Assembly (NCBI RefSeq): GCF_005503365.1
Contig: NZ_SCML01000016.1
Location: 43,547 to 107,546, forward strand
Length of the DNA: 64,000 nucleotides
Direction: 5' to 3'
From: Hydrogenophaga sp. 2FB
Lineage (GTDB): Bacteria; Pseudomonadota; Gammaproteobacteria; Burkholderiales; Burkholderiaceae_C
The position numbers and the translations under genes are program-made. The number at the start of each line of letters is the position of its first letter. The stretch's first letter is position 1. Shown here piece by piece: positions 1 through 7,393 of this stretch. The notes below the pieces were generated by a model, which was not told where the DNA came from, did not search any database, and saw nothing but the letters and a program-made list of their open reading frames with translations.

Positions 1-942
1 CGCTGCTGGTCGGCGCCGCGCTTTCGCGCCATGCACTACGGCCACGCGCCGGGCGGCAAGGTCTGGTACGAGCCCTATCCCGAAAACGGCCGCCAGCGCT
101 TTCGCGACTGCGTCGACTTCTGCATCGGCTGGGACGGCAAGTTCGACGGCCGGCTGCACACCATGCTCGCGCCAGGGCAGATCGACACCTGCGACGCCGA
201 CATGCTGCGCGAGACCCGGCGCGTGGCGGACGCGCACCAGCTCCCGATCCACGTGCACGCCGGCCAGTCGCCGAGCGAATACGCCCGCATCCGTGCGGAA
301 CACGGCATGTCCACCGTGGCGTTCATGCAGAGCACGGGCATGCTGGGCCCCGACTGCTTCATCGGCCACGGCCAGATCATGACGGCCGACGGCGACATGG
401 ACTCGCTCGACGCCAACGAAGTGGCCGCGCTGCGCGACTCGCAAACCACGGTGGTCCACCTGCCCTGGGTCAAGGCCCGGCGCGGTGGCGTGATCAACTC
501 CATCCACAAGTACCGCAAGCTCGGCATCCGCCAGTCCCTGGGCACCGACACCTTTCCGTTCGACATGTTCAACGACATGCGCATGGCGGCCACGGTCTGT
601 CGCATCGTGGAGCATTCGGCGGACGTGGCCAGCTCGCTCGATGTGTTCACCATGGCCACGGTGGGCGGCGCCGACGGCCTCGGTCGCCCCGATCTGGGCC
701 GCCTCGCGGCGGGTTGCAAGGCCGACATCGTGTTCGTGCGCACCGACACCTTCAAGGCCGCGCCGAGCTACGACCCCTTCATGTTCCTGGTGCTGTCGGC
801 CACGGGCGACGATGTGGAGCGCGTGATGGTGGACGGCAAAACCATCGTGGAGAACGGCCGCGTGCTCGCGGTCGACATGCCCACAGCGGTGGCGCGCTTG
901 AACGAAGCCGCCGAGCGCGTGCGCCGCAACGTGGTGCTCTGA
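1..942 (+). CDS. Amidohydrolase family protein (5'-truncated by window edge)
   Basis: This is the C-terminal part of a metal-dependent amidohydrolase of the TRZ/ATZ (chlorohydrolase, cytosine-deaminase-like) type, which hydrolyses C-N bonds on small heterocycles or amides. The reading frame is open from base 1, and ten codons precede the first ATG at 31. Family members are usually about 450-480 residues, so roughly a third is missing to the left and the ATG at 31 is probably internal. Seen: HVHAGQ (barrel histidines), GHGQIM, and the late GTDTFPFDMFNDMR segment containing the metal or catalytic Asp, then the C-terminal beta-sandwich (KADIVFVRTD, VMVDGKTIVENGRV). The TSUP permease gene follows after 4 bp, suggesting co-transcription. 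The substrate cannot be told from sequence. Confidence 0.85.
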   Translation, partial: RCWSAPRFRAMHYGHAPGGKVWYEPYPENGRQRFRDCVDFCIGWDGKFDGRLHTMLAPGQIDTCDADMLRETRRVADAHQLPIHVHAGQSPSEYARIRAEHGMSTVAFMQSTGMLGPDCFIGHGQIMTADGDMDSLDANEVAALRDSQTTVVHLPWVKARRGGVINSIHKYRKLGIRQSLGTDTFPFDMFNDMRMAATVCRIVEHSADVASSLDVFTMATVGGADGLGRPDLGRLAAGCKADIVFVRTDTFKAAPSYDPFMFLVLSATGDDVERVMVDGKTIVENGRVLAVDMPTAVARLNEAAERVRRNVVL

Positions 943-946
943 CGGC

Positions 947-1693
947 GTGACCCACGCAGAACTGCTGGCCGCCGCGGCCATCCTCGCTGGGGCGGGTTTC
1001 GCGCACGGGCTGTTCGGCTTTGGCTTCGCCATGATGGCCACGCCGTTGCTCGCGCTGTTCCTCGACTACCGGCTCGCCGTGGCGCTCGCGGCGTTTCCCC
1101 TGCTCGCCATGGCGCTGGGCTGGCTGGCGGTGCACGTGCGCTCGCGCGCGGCGCTGGCCAGCCAGACACGGCTGCTGCCCGGCATCGCCATCGGCGCGGG
1201 TGCCGGCACTTTGATGCAGATGAGCCTGCCCGAGGTGATCTCCATCACCTTGCTGGCCCTGCTCCTGAGCGCCAGCCTGGCGGTGCCATGGCTGACGCAA
1301 CGCGCAGCGGCCCTTCGTGTGGCATCGGTGCGGGGCGCTGCCCCGGGCTTCGGCGTGCTGGCGGGCATGACGGAGTCGGCACTCAACGTGGGCGCCCCCT
1401 TCATGCTGCTCTATGGCTCGCTGGCGCGCCTGAGCCGCTTCGAGCAGTTGCTGGCGCTCAACGTCTGCTTCGCGCTGGGCAAAGGCATACAGCTCGCGCT
1501 CACCGCCCTGACATGGCCCGCGGCGGCCGGTGGCTGGCCACTGCTGGCGTGCACCACCGCCAGTCTGGCGGCGTACGCGGCGGGAAACCACCTCGCCGGC
1601 CGCTTCGACGAGGAACGGTTCCGCCGTCTGCTGCGCAACTTCATCGTGTGCATGGTGGCGGGCCTGCTGGTGCGCGCCGCCGTGCTCGCGTGA
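947..1693 (+). CDS. TSUP-family (TauE/SafE) membrane permease
   Basis: A 248-residue integral membrane protein of the TauE/SafE sulfite exporter family (TSUP), whose members move small organic or inorganic anions across the inner membrane. About eight hydrophobic segments are visible. The N-terminus carries the family's Gly/Phe-rich GFAHGLFGFGFAMMATPLLAL repeat region, and a second copy-like region lies after residue 120 (GFGVLAGMTESALNVGAPF). It starts with GTG at 947, four bases after the amidohydrolase stop, so the two probably form one operon in which the permease handles the substrate or product. Length is normal for the family. The transported anion is unknown. Confidence 0.85.
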   Translation: MTHAELLAAAAILAGAGFAHGLFGFGFAMMATPLLALFLDYRLAVALAAFPLLAMALGWLAVHVRSRAALASQTRLLPGIAIGAGAGTLMQMSLPEVISITLLALLLSASLAVPWLTQRAAALRVASVRGAAPGFGVLAGMTESALNVGAPFMLLYGSLARLSRFEQLLALNVCFALGKGIQLALTALTWPAAAGGWPLLACTTASLAAYAAGNHLAGRFDEERFRRLLRNFIVCMVAGLLVRAAVLA

Positions 1694-1699
1694 ACACCG

Positions 1700-2257
1700 C
1701 TAGAACGGCGCCGACCCTGCTTCAGGAAGCGGCGGCTGCCGAACATTGAGGAGCAGCGCCACCGACGCGGCCAGTCCGCAGAAGGCCGCGAGTTCCGCAG
1801 CGCCGCGCACGCCGAAGCGCGCCGTGATGGCGTTGAAGGTTCCGTCGCCCACCGCATGCCGCGTGTGCAGCTCGTCCACGAAGCGCCAGGCTTCGAGCAG
1901 TTCGGGGGCCGTGCCGGCCGGTGGTGTGTCGCCGCGTCCGAGCGCGTCGATCAATGGCGCCGCGATGCCGGCCTTGCGCGCCTTGCCCGCGTGGTTGATC
2001 CACTGGTAACGGCAACGGTGCACCCGCGCCAGGTACAGGAACACAAGCTCACCCACATGCGCGGGCAGCGCGCCCACCCAGAGGGCGCGCGACCAGGCGT
2101 CGTACGCACGGGCCGCATCGGGCGCATGCAGCATCAGGCTGGCAGGGCCGGGCAACATGCCGCGCGTGCCCACGATCTCATCGTGGGCGTCCAGCTCGGC
2201 GGCCGACATGGCCTCGCGGGCGCGCGGGGGAAACCGGTCGCGCGGTGTCGGGTGCAT
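1700..2257 (-). CDS. Carboxymuconolactone decarboxylase / AhpD-like protein
   Basis: A 185-residue soluble alpha-helical protein of the CMD/AhpD-like superfamily. The core around residues 80-115 has the family's Cys/His helix (HRCRYQWINHAGKARKAG), followed by the helical turn TARFGVRGAAELAAFCGL. Only one of the two cysteines typical of redox-active AhpD proteins is present, so a gamma-carboxymuconolactone-decarboxylase-like or non-redox role fits better. ATG at 2257 was chosen because the frame continues upstream into the preceding gene's coding sequence, while this start leaves an 11-bp gap to the Bug gene. It is the last gene of the leftward operon led by the Bug gene at 6378 and converges with the TSUP gene. 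The exact reaction is unassigned. Confidence 0.75.
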   Translation of the reverse strand: MHPTPRDRFPPRAREAMSAAELDAHDEIVGTRGMLPGPASLMLHAPDAARAYDAWSRALWVGALPAHVGELVFLYLARVHRCRYQWINHAGKARKAGIAAPLIDALGRGDTPPAGTAPELLEAWRFVDELHTRHAVGDGTFNAITARFGVRGAAELAAFCGLAASVALLLNVRQPPLPEAGSAPF

Positions 2258-2268
2258 CGTGCGCGTGC

Positions 2269-3246
2269 TCACGCTGGCTTGATGTTGCCGGCCTTGATCA
2301 CCTCGGTCCACTTGGCAATTTCGCTGTCGATGCGCGCCTTGAACGCCTCGGCGGAGCTGCCCACCGGCAGAAAGCCCAGCTCTGACAAGCGCGCGCGAAG
2401 GGGGCCGGACTGCACGGCGCCACTGGCGGCCTGAGACAGCTTCTGCAGCACGGCCGCGGGCGTGCGTGCCGGCGCGATCATGCCGAAGAGCGGCGTGGTG
2501 TCCACCGCGGGCAGACCCAGTTCCGCGAAGGTGGGCAATTGCGGCAGTTGAGCGGATTTCGCGGTAACGGCCAGCGCCACCACAGTGCCGGCGCGAATGT
2601 GTTCCACCATGGTCGGCACCGTCGTGAAGCCGCACTGGATGTGGCCGCCGATCAAGTCGTTGAGCACGGTGGAACCACCTCGGTAGGCCGCGTGGTTGAT
2701 GTCGATGCCGGCCGCGCGGCGCAACTGCTCGCCCGCCAGGTGCGGTGCACTGCCCACGCCGGCCGAGCCATAGGCCAGGCGGCCCGGCTGGGCCTTGGCC
2801 AGTTCGATGAACGCCTTGAGGTCTTTGACCCCCACGGAGCTGTGCGCGATGAGCACCAGCGGCGCCGTGGCCATGAGCGAGACGGGCGCGAAGTCGCGCC
2901 GCGTGTCGTAGGGCAGCGCGCTGCCGAAGAGCCCGGGGTTGATGACGAACGCGGTGTCGATGAAGCCCAGTGTCTGCCCGTCCGGCGTGGCCGAGGCGAC
3001 GGCCTTGGTGCCGATCTGCGTGCCGCCGCCGCCGCGGTTCTCGACGATGAAGGAGGCACCGATAGGCCCTTCGAGCGCCTGGCTCAGCAGCCGGGCCAGG
3101 TTGTCGGTGGCGGCGCCCGGGGCGTAGGGCACGATCACTTTGACCGGGCCGCTCGGATAACTTTGCGCGCGCGCGGTGCCGGCCAGCGGCGTGAGGCACA
3201 CGGCGGCAGCCGATGCCAGCAGATGGCGTCGATGGAGGTTTGGCAT
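2269..3246 (-). CDS. Bug-family periplasmic substrate-binding protein
   Basis: A 325-residue tripartite-tricarboxylate-transporter (Bug/TctC) binding protein. A Tat/Sec-like signal peptide (RRHLLASAAAVCLTPLAGTARA) is followed by the diagnostic YPSGPVKVIVPYAPGAATDN, in which the family's first beta strand and ligand-carboxylate loop are recognisable, and by the second-domain YGSAGVGSAPHLAGE. ATG at 3246 is preceded by a good Shine-Dalgarno (AGGAGA, about 6 nt spacing). There is no TctA/TctB membrane partner anywhere in the window, as is usual for the many orphan Bug proteins in Burkholderiales. It sits between the AhpD-like and enolase-superfamily genes in a leftward operon, so it probably binds the carboxylate that operon degrades. 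Confidence 0.93.
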   Translation of the reverse strand: MPNLHRRHLLASAAAVCLTPLAGTARAQSYPSGPVKVIVPYAPGAATDNLARLLSQALEGPIGASFIVENRGGGGTQIGTKAVASATPDGQTLGFIDTAFVINPGLFGSALPYDTRRDFAPVSLMATAPLVLIAHSSVGVKDLKAFIELAKAQPGRLAYGSAGVGSAPHLAGEQLRRAAGIDINHAAYRGGSTVLNDLIGGHIQCGFTTVPTMVEHIRAGTVVALAVTAKSAQLPQLPTFAELGLPAVDTTPLFGMIAPARTPAAVLQKLSQAASGAVQSGPLRARLSELGFLPVGSSAEAFKARIDSEIAKWTEVIKAGNIKPA

Positions 3247-3278
3247 GGGATGTCTCCTGAAGAAATGGAACGACCGGG

Positions 3279-4376
3279 TCAGGCGCTGACGAAAGCACTG
3301 GCGAGCAGCTCGGGCTCCGGGTCCGCACCCAGCCCGGGACGGTCGTTGAGCTGAAAGCCACCGCGAACGAAGGGGATCGAATCGGCATAGGGAACGTGGC
3401 CGAGCGAGCAGAACAGCCGCTCCACCGCCACGGGCTGCGCCTGCGCGGCCAGCACATGCAAGGTGGCGAGGAAGCCCGGCCCGAAGAAGGCCGACTGCGG
3501 CGCCAGCTGCACGGGCGTTCCCGCGCACTGTTGCGACAGTTGCCAAAGTGCCGTGATGCCGCCGGCCTTGAGCGCGCTGGGCTGCAGATAGTCCACCAGC
3601 TGGCGGCGGGCCATCTCGGCGAGCTCGAAGCGGCTGCTGGCGTTCTCACCCGCCGCCAGCGGTATGCGCGTCGATTCGCGCAGGCGCGCGAGTGTGCTCA
3701 GATCTTCGGGCGGCCAGATCGGTTCTTCGATCCAGTGCAGGTCGAGCGGCTCGTACGCCGCCACTTCGCGCTGCACCTCGTCGGCGGTCCAGGCGCAATT
3801 GGTGTCGAGCATCAGTGGCACGTCCGCACCCATGACCTCGCGCGCCGCGGCCGTTGCCGCCACGCTGCGCTCGTGCAGCTTGACCTGCCCGTAGCCTGCT
3901 TCGAGGCTGTTGCCCACATTGCGCTTTACCCGATCGATGTCGCCGTAGTACTGCAGCAGAGAGGCGTAGGCCGGAATGAACGTGCGCCGCGCGCCGCCCA
4001 GCAGCGCGTACACCGGCAGGCCTTGCAACTTGCCGCGCAGATCCCACAGCGCAATGTCGACGCCGCTGATCGCGTGGGCCACGAGACCGGAGCGGCCCAT
4101 GTTGTGCAGGCTGCGGTCGAGCGCGGCGACGATCTTCTCGTCTTGCGGGTCGAGGCCGAGCAAGAGCGGCTCGATGCGCGAGCGCACGAAGGACACCAGT
4201 GCCTCGGGGTCGGGCGCATACGCCTCGCCCCAGCCGATCAGGCCGTTGTCCAGCTCGATCCGGACCAGGCCGCTGTCGAGCGTGGTGCGCGGCTTGCCCG
4301 CGAACAGGGGCGGCGGCGCGCCGTGGTCGAAAGGCAGGCGCAGCTTGAGCGTGCTTACGCGACGGATTGAGGCCAA
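3279..4376 (-). CDS. Mandelate racemase/muconate lactonizing enzyme (enolase superfamily)
   Basis: A 365-residue enolase-superfamily enzyme that would abstract an alpha-proton from a carboxylate, giving a Mg-stabilised enolate, followed by racemisation, dehydration or cycloisomerisation. The N-terminal capping domain is followed by a TIM barrel with the expected residues: a VKLHER strand (catalytic-Lys strand), the three metal carboxylates in MLDTNCAWT, HWIEEPIWP and AAGENASS, and the C-terminal APQSAFFGPGFLATLH. The chosen start is TTG at 4376, because a strong AGGGAGG lies 5 nt upstream and no ATG or GTG is suitable. It overlaps the upstream amidohydrolase by 22 bp, indicating translational coupling. 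The substrate is probably an acid sugar or muconate-like acid but is not determinable here. Confidence 0.88.
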   Translation of the reverse strand: MASIRRVSTLKLRLPFDHGAPPPLFAGKPRTTLDSGLVRIELDNGLIGWGEAYAPDPEALVSFVRSRIEPLLLGLDPQDEKIVAALDRSLHNMGRSGLVAHAISGVDIALWDLRGKLQGLPVYALLGGARRTFIPAYASLLQYYGDIDRVKRNVGNSLEAGYGQVKLHERSVAATAAAREVMGADVPLMLDTNCAWTADEVQREVAAYEPLDLHWIEEPIWPPEDLSTLARLRESTRIPLAAGENASSRFELAEMARRQLVDYLQPSALKAGGITALWQLSQQCAGTPVQLAPQSAFFGPGFLATLHVLAAQAQPVAVERLFCSLGHVPYADSIPFVRGGFQLNDRPGLGADPEPELLASAFVSA

Positions 4377-5371
4377 GGCGCCCTCCCTCGCGAAGAGACC
4401 TGCTCTTCGGCAGAGTCTGCGGCGAGCGCAAAGTCGTACAGCCGCTGCGGGTTGTCCACCAGAATTTGCTGGCGCTCCGCCACCGTGGTCCAGTTGGCGA
4501 AGATGTCCAGTTGCGCGCCGTCGTCCACCGGATGGAATGGCTCTTCGCCCACCAGCTCGCGAAGCCTGCCGGGCCAGGGCCCGGTGTGCGGCCAGTCGGT
4601 GCCCCACAGCATGTGCTCGGGGCAGGCGTCGATCAAGGCGCGCGCCAACCAGCGGCCATCGTGTCCGTCCGTGTGCTCGACGAGGCGGTAAGGCGCCGAG
4701 AGCTTCACCCACACCCGCCCTTCGGCCACGAGCGCGAGCAGCGCGTCCAGCCCGGGCTGCTGCGCGCCCAGCGCCGGGTCGGCCAGGCCGAAATGGTCCA
4801 CCACCAGCGGCACGGGCAACTGGCGGATGGTGTCCTGCAGCGCGGCGATCACGGGCAGCGTGGTGTAGGTCTGCACATGCCCGTTCATGGTGGCCGCCTG
4901 GCCTGCGCAGGCGCGCATGCGCGCCGCAGCCAACGCCGGGTCGGTCTGCCCGTAGGACTGCAGATTCACCCGCAGCCCACGCACGCCGGCCGCGTGCAGC
5001 GAACCGAGCAAGGCGTTCGAGGCGTCGGGCGCCACCACGGCCACTGCACGCGCCTGGCGCCCCAGGCGGCGCAATTCAACCAGCGCGTCGACGACGCCGC
5101 TGTTGTCGGTGCCTTGCGGGCTGGCCTGGATGACGACGACGCGCTCGATGCCGATGCGATCGTGCATCGCCAGCAGATCTGCCACGCTCGCGATGCCAGG
5201 CGAGAAGGACCGATCCGCCGCCAGCGGATAGCGCTCTCTGGGGCCGAAGACATGCACGTGGCAATCGCAAGCACCCGCAGGCACTTCGAAGCCGGGCCGG
5301 CGGTGCCAGGCGCCCAGCACGGGAGCCGCGCCCGGTTGCGACGGGGCCGCCGCGAAAACATAGGGTTTCAT
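4355..5371 (-). CDS. Amidohydrolase of the 2-pyrone-4,6-dicarboxylate hydrolase (LigI-like) type
   Basis: A 338-residue amidohydrolase_2 protein resembling LigI and other lactonases or decarboxylases of carboxylate catabolism. Seen: the N-terminal metal motif CDCHVHVFGP, the barrel strands HVQTYTT and PLVVDHFGLAD, and the C-terminal catalytic Asp in LWGTDWPHTGPWP, which is characteristic of the PDC-hydrolase group. ATG at 5371 lies 17 bp from the Bug stop. A longer in-frame alternative begins inside the Bug gene and is less likely. Together with the enolase-superfamily enzyme and the AhpD-like protein, it suggests opening or isomerising a lactone or dicarboxylate intermediate. Specific activity is inferred from the family only. 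Confidence 0.85.
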   Translation of the reverse strand: MKPYVFAAAPSQPGAAPVLGAWHRRPGFEVPAGACDCHVHVFGPRERYPLAADRSFSPGIASVADLLAMHDRIGIERVVVIQASPQGTDNSGVVDALVELRRLGRQARAVAVVAPDASNALLGSLHAAGVRGLRVNLQSYGQTDPALAAARMRACAGQAATMNGHVQTYTTLPVIAALQDTIRQLPVPLVVDHFGLADPALGAQQPGLDALLALVAEGRVWVKLSAPYRLVEHTDGHDGRWLARALIDACPEHMLWGTDWPHTGPWPGRLRELVGEEPFHPVDDGAQLDIFANWTTVAERQQILVDNPQRLYDFALAADSAEEQVSSRGRAPWPQSVA

Positions 5372-5388
5372 GAATAAGGTGCGGTCGC

Positions 5389-6378
5389 TCACTCGGCCTT
5401 GATGTCCGCGTCCTGGATCAGCTTGCTCCACTTCGCGTATTCGGCTTTCATGAAGGTGTTGAACTGGGCTGGCGTGCTGTTGTCGGCGAGCACGAAGCCC
5501 TGCCCGCGCAGCTTGTCCTTCACCTCGGGCAGCGCGACGATGCGGCGCACTTCCATATTGAGTTTGTCGATCACGGCAGCCGGCGTTCCCGCTGGCGCGA
5601 CGATGCCCAGCCAGGTGCCGATTTCAAAACCCGGCACGCCCGACTCGGCCACCGTCGGCAGGCCCTCGGCCACGTCGACCCGCGTCGCGCTGGTCACGGC
5701 GATGCCGCGCAGCCGGCCCGAACGCACATGCGGCATGGCGGCCGACGCGTTGGCGAACATCATGGGCAAACGGCCGGCAATGATCTCTGTCATGGACGCC
5801 TGTTCGCCGGGGAAGGGAATGCTCATCAGCCTGGTGCCCGTCATCGCGCCGAACAAGGCGCCGGCCATGTAGGGCGACGTGCCCACGCCGCCGTTCCCGT
5901 AGTCCAGAGCACCCGGTTTGGACTTGGCCAGCGCGATGATCTCGGGCACGGTGTTGGCCTGCAGCGCCGGACCGGCGACCAGCACCAGCGGCGCGTTGCC
6001 GAGCAGCACCACGCCGCTGAAATCCTTTTGCCCGTCGTAGGCCTTGCTCTTGTTGATCAGCGGCGAGACCGCGATGCCGGTCTGGCTGGTCAACAGCAGC
6101 GTATAGCCGTCGGGCGCCGACTTGGCCACATGCTCGGTGGCAATCATCGAGGCAGCGCCGTTGCGGTTCTCGACCACGAGCGACTGGCCCAGGTTCATGT
6201 GCTGCGACAGGATGCGGGCCACGTTGTCTGGCCCGCCGCCGGGTGGCGCGCCCACCACCAGGCGGATCGGCCGCGCCGGATAGCTGCCCTGCGCCAAGGC
6301 GCTCAGGCTGGTGGTGGCCAGCAGTCCCAGTGCCACAAAACCAGCGCCCATGAGGCGCAGGCCGAGTCGTGATGCCAT
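5389..6378 (-). CDS. Bug-family periplasmic substrate-binding protein
   Basis: A 329-residue Bug/TctC-type binding protein. It has a signal peptide ending around SALAQG, then YPARPIRLVVGAPPGGGPDN, the characteristic first strand and ligand loop, and YGNGGVGTSPYMAGA in domain two. ATG at 6378 has an AGGAGAT Shine-Dalgarno 8 nt upstream. It is the first gene of the leftward operon and is divergent from a LysR gene across a 109-bp spacer, so it is probably the operon's sensor or uptake component and under LysR control. It is distinct in sequence from the second Bug protein of the same operon, so the two are not a recent duplication. Confidence 0.93.
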   Translation of the reverse strand: MASRLGLRLMGAGFVALGLLATTSLSALAQGSYPARPIRLVVGAPPGGGPDNVARILSQHMNLGQSLVVENRNGAASMIATEHVAKSAPDGYTLLLTSQTGIAVSPLINKSKAYDGQKDFSGVVLLGNAPLVLVAGPALQANTVPEIIALAKSKPGALDYGNGGVGTSPYMAGALFGAMTGTRLMSIPFPGEQASMTEIIAGRLPMMFANASAAMPHVRSGRLRGIAVTSATRVDVAEGLPTVAESGVPGFEIGTWLGIVAPAGTPAAVIDKLNMEVRRIVALPEVKDKLRGQGFVLADNSTPAQFNTFMKAEYAKWSKLIQDADIKAE

Positions 6379-6406
6379 CGCAATATCTCCTGATGTTGTA
6401 ATGCGC

Positions 6407-6420
6407 CGAAAGCGCTTTCG
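6407..6420. promoter_or_regulatory. 14-bp perfect palindrome in the Bug/LysR divergent spacer
   Basis: CGAAAGCGCTTTCG is a perfect palindrome 28 bp upstream of the leftward Bug ATG and 67 bp upstream of the divergent LysR ATG. LysR proteins commonly bind such dyads between their own gene and a divergent target operon. No consensus is known for this regulator, so the operator role is inferred from position and symmetry. Confidence 0.4.
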
Positions 6421-6487
6421 CATGTCGCCGCCGCAGTGTCGACGCCGTTCGGCCCGTCGGTCAAATTGATCTTTCGCCTGATTCCAT

Positions 6488-7372
6488 ATGAAAAGCAGCA
6501 TGAAGCAGCGCGAGATGCAGCTCCTTTGGGAAGTGCACCGCACGGGTTCGGTCACGCTCGCGGCCGAACACGTCGCCATGTCGCAGCCCGCGGCCAGCGC
6601 GCTCTTGCGCGATCTGGAAGAGCGCCTGGGGTTTGCCATCTTCCAGCGCGAGAAAAGGCGCCTGCGTTTCACCCTCAAGGGCGCAGCCTTGTTGCCCGAC
6701 ATCGCCAACGCACTCGCCGCGCTCGACAGCCTGAGCCGGCTCACCGATTCGCTGCGTGCAGACGCACCGCAGCGCCTGGTCATCGGCTGCGTGGCGTCGG
6801 CTGCGGCCACCTTGCTGCCGCCCGCCTTGCGCCGCTTGCGTGAATCGGTGCCGGGCATGGCGATATCGGTGCGCACCGCCATGTCGGTGGAGATCGAACG
6901 CCAGGTGAGCGAGTCGCGCATCGACTTTGGTCTGGTCGTGCGCGACCCTTCACCGCCCGGTCCCGGGCAGCTGCACGTGGCGGCGCTCTCGCTCTGCTGC
7001 GTGGTGCCGGCCGGTCACCGCCTGGCGCGCCGCAAGGCGCTCGACTTGACCGACATTCAGGGCCTGCCCTATGTGTCGCTGGGGCGGCAGTTCACCGTGG
7101 GTTCTGCCACGGTGCGTCTGCTGGAAGGCGCGGGGCTTTCGTACGCGCCGACGGTGGAGGTCATGCACTACTCGACCGCCTGCGCCTTCGTGCGCGACGG
7201 ATGGGGCGTGGCCATTCTCGATTCGCTGAGCCGGCAGTACGCGCCCGACTTCGGCCTGGTGAGTGTGCCCATCCGACAGTCGCCGCAGATGGCGCTGGAA
7301 CTGCTGTGGTCGCCGCTGAACAGCCGCAGTGCGATGGCGAATGACCTGGCGTTGTTCCTGTCGACGCCTTGA
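6488..7372 (+). CDS. LysR-family transcriptional regulator
   Basis: A 294-residue LysR-type regulator. The winged helix-turn-helix occupies residues 5-65 (MQLLWEVHRTGSVTLAAEHV, then SQPAASALLRDLEERLG), followed by a periplasmic-binding-like co-inducer domain. Divergence from the Bug/amidohydrolase/enolase operon across a spacer with a perfect dyad makes that operon the likely target, with an aromatic or aliphatic acid intermediate as co-inducer. ATG at 6488 is used; an in-frame ATG at 6500 is an alternative. Length is typical of the family. Confidence 0.92.
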   Translation: MKSSMKQREMQLLWEVHRTGSVTLAAEHVAMSQPAASALLRDLEERLGFAIFQREKRRLRFTLKGAALLPDIANALAALDSLSRLTDSLRADAPQRLVIGCVASAAATLLPPALRRLRESVPGMAISVRTAMSVEIERQVSESRIDFGLVVRDPSPPGPGQLHVAALSLCCVVPAGHRLARRKALDLTDIQGLPYVSLGRQFTVGSATVRLLEGAGLSYAPTVEVMHYSTACAFVRDGWGVAILDSLSRQYAPDFGLVSVPIRQSPQMALELLWSPLNSRSAMANDLALFLSTP

Positions 7373-7393
7373 CGGAAACGCCGCGCAGGCGCC

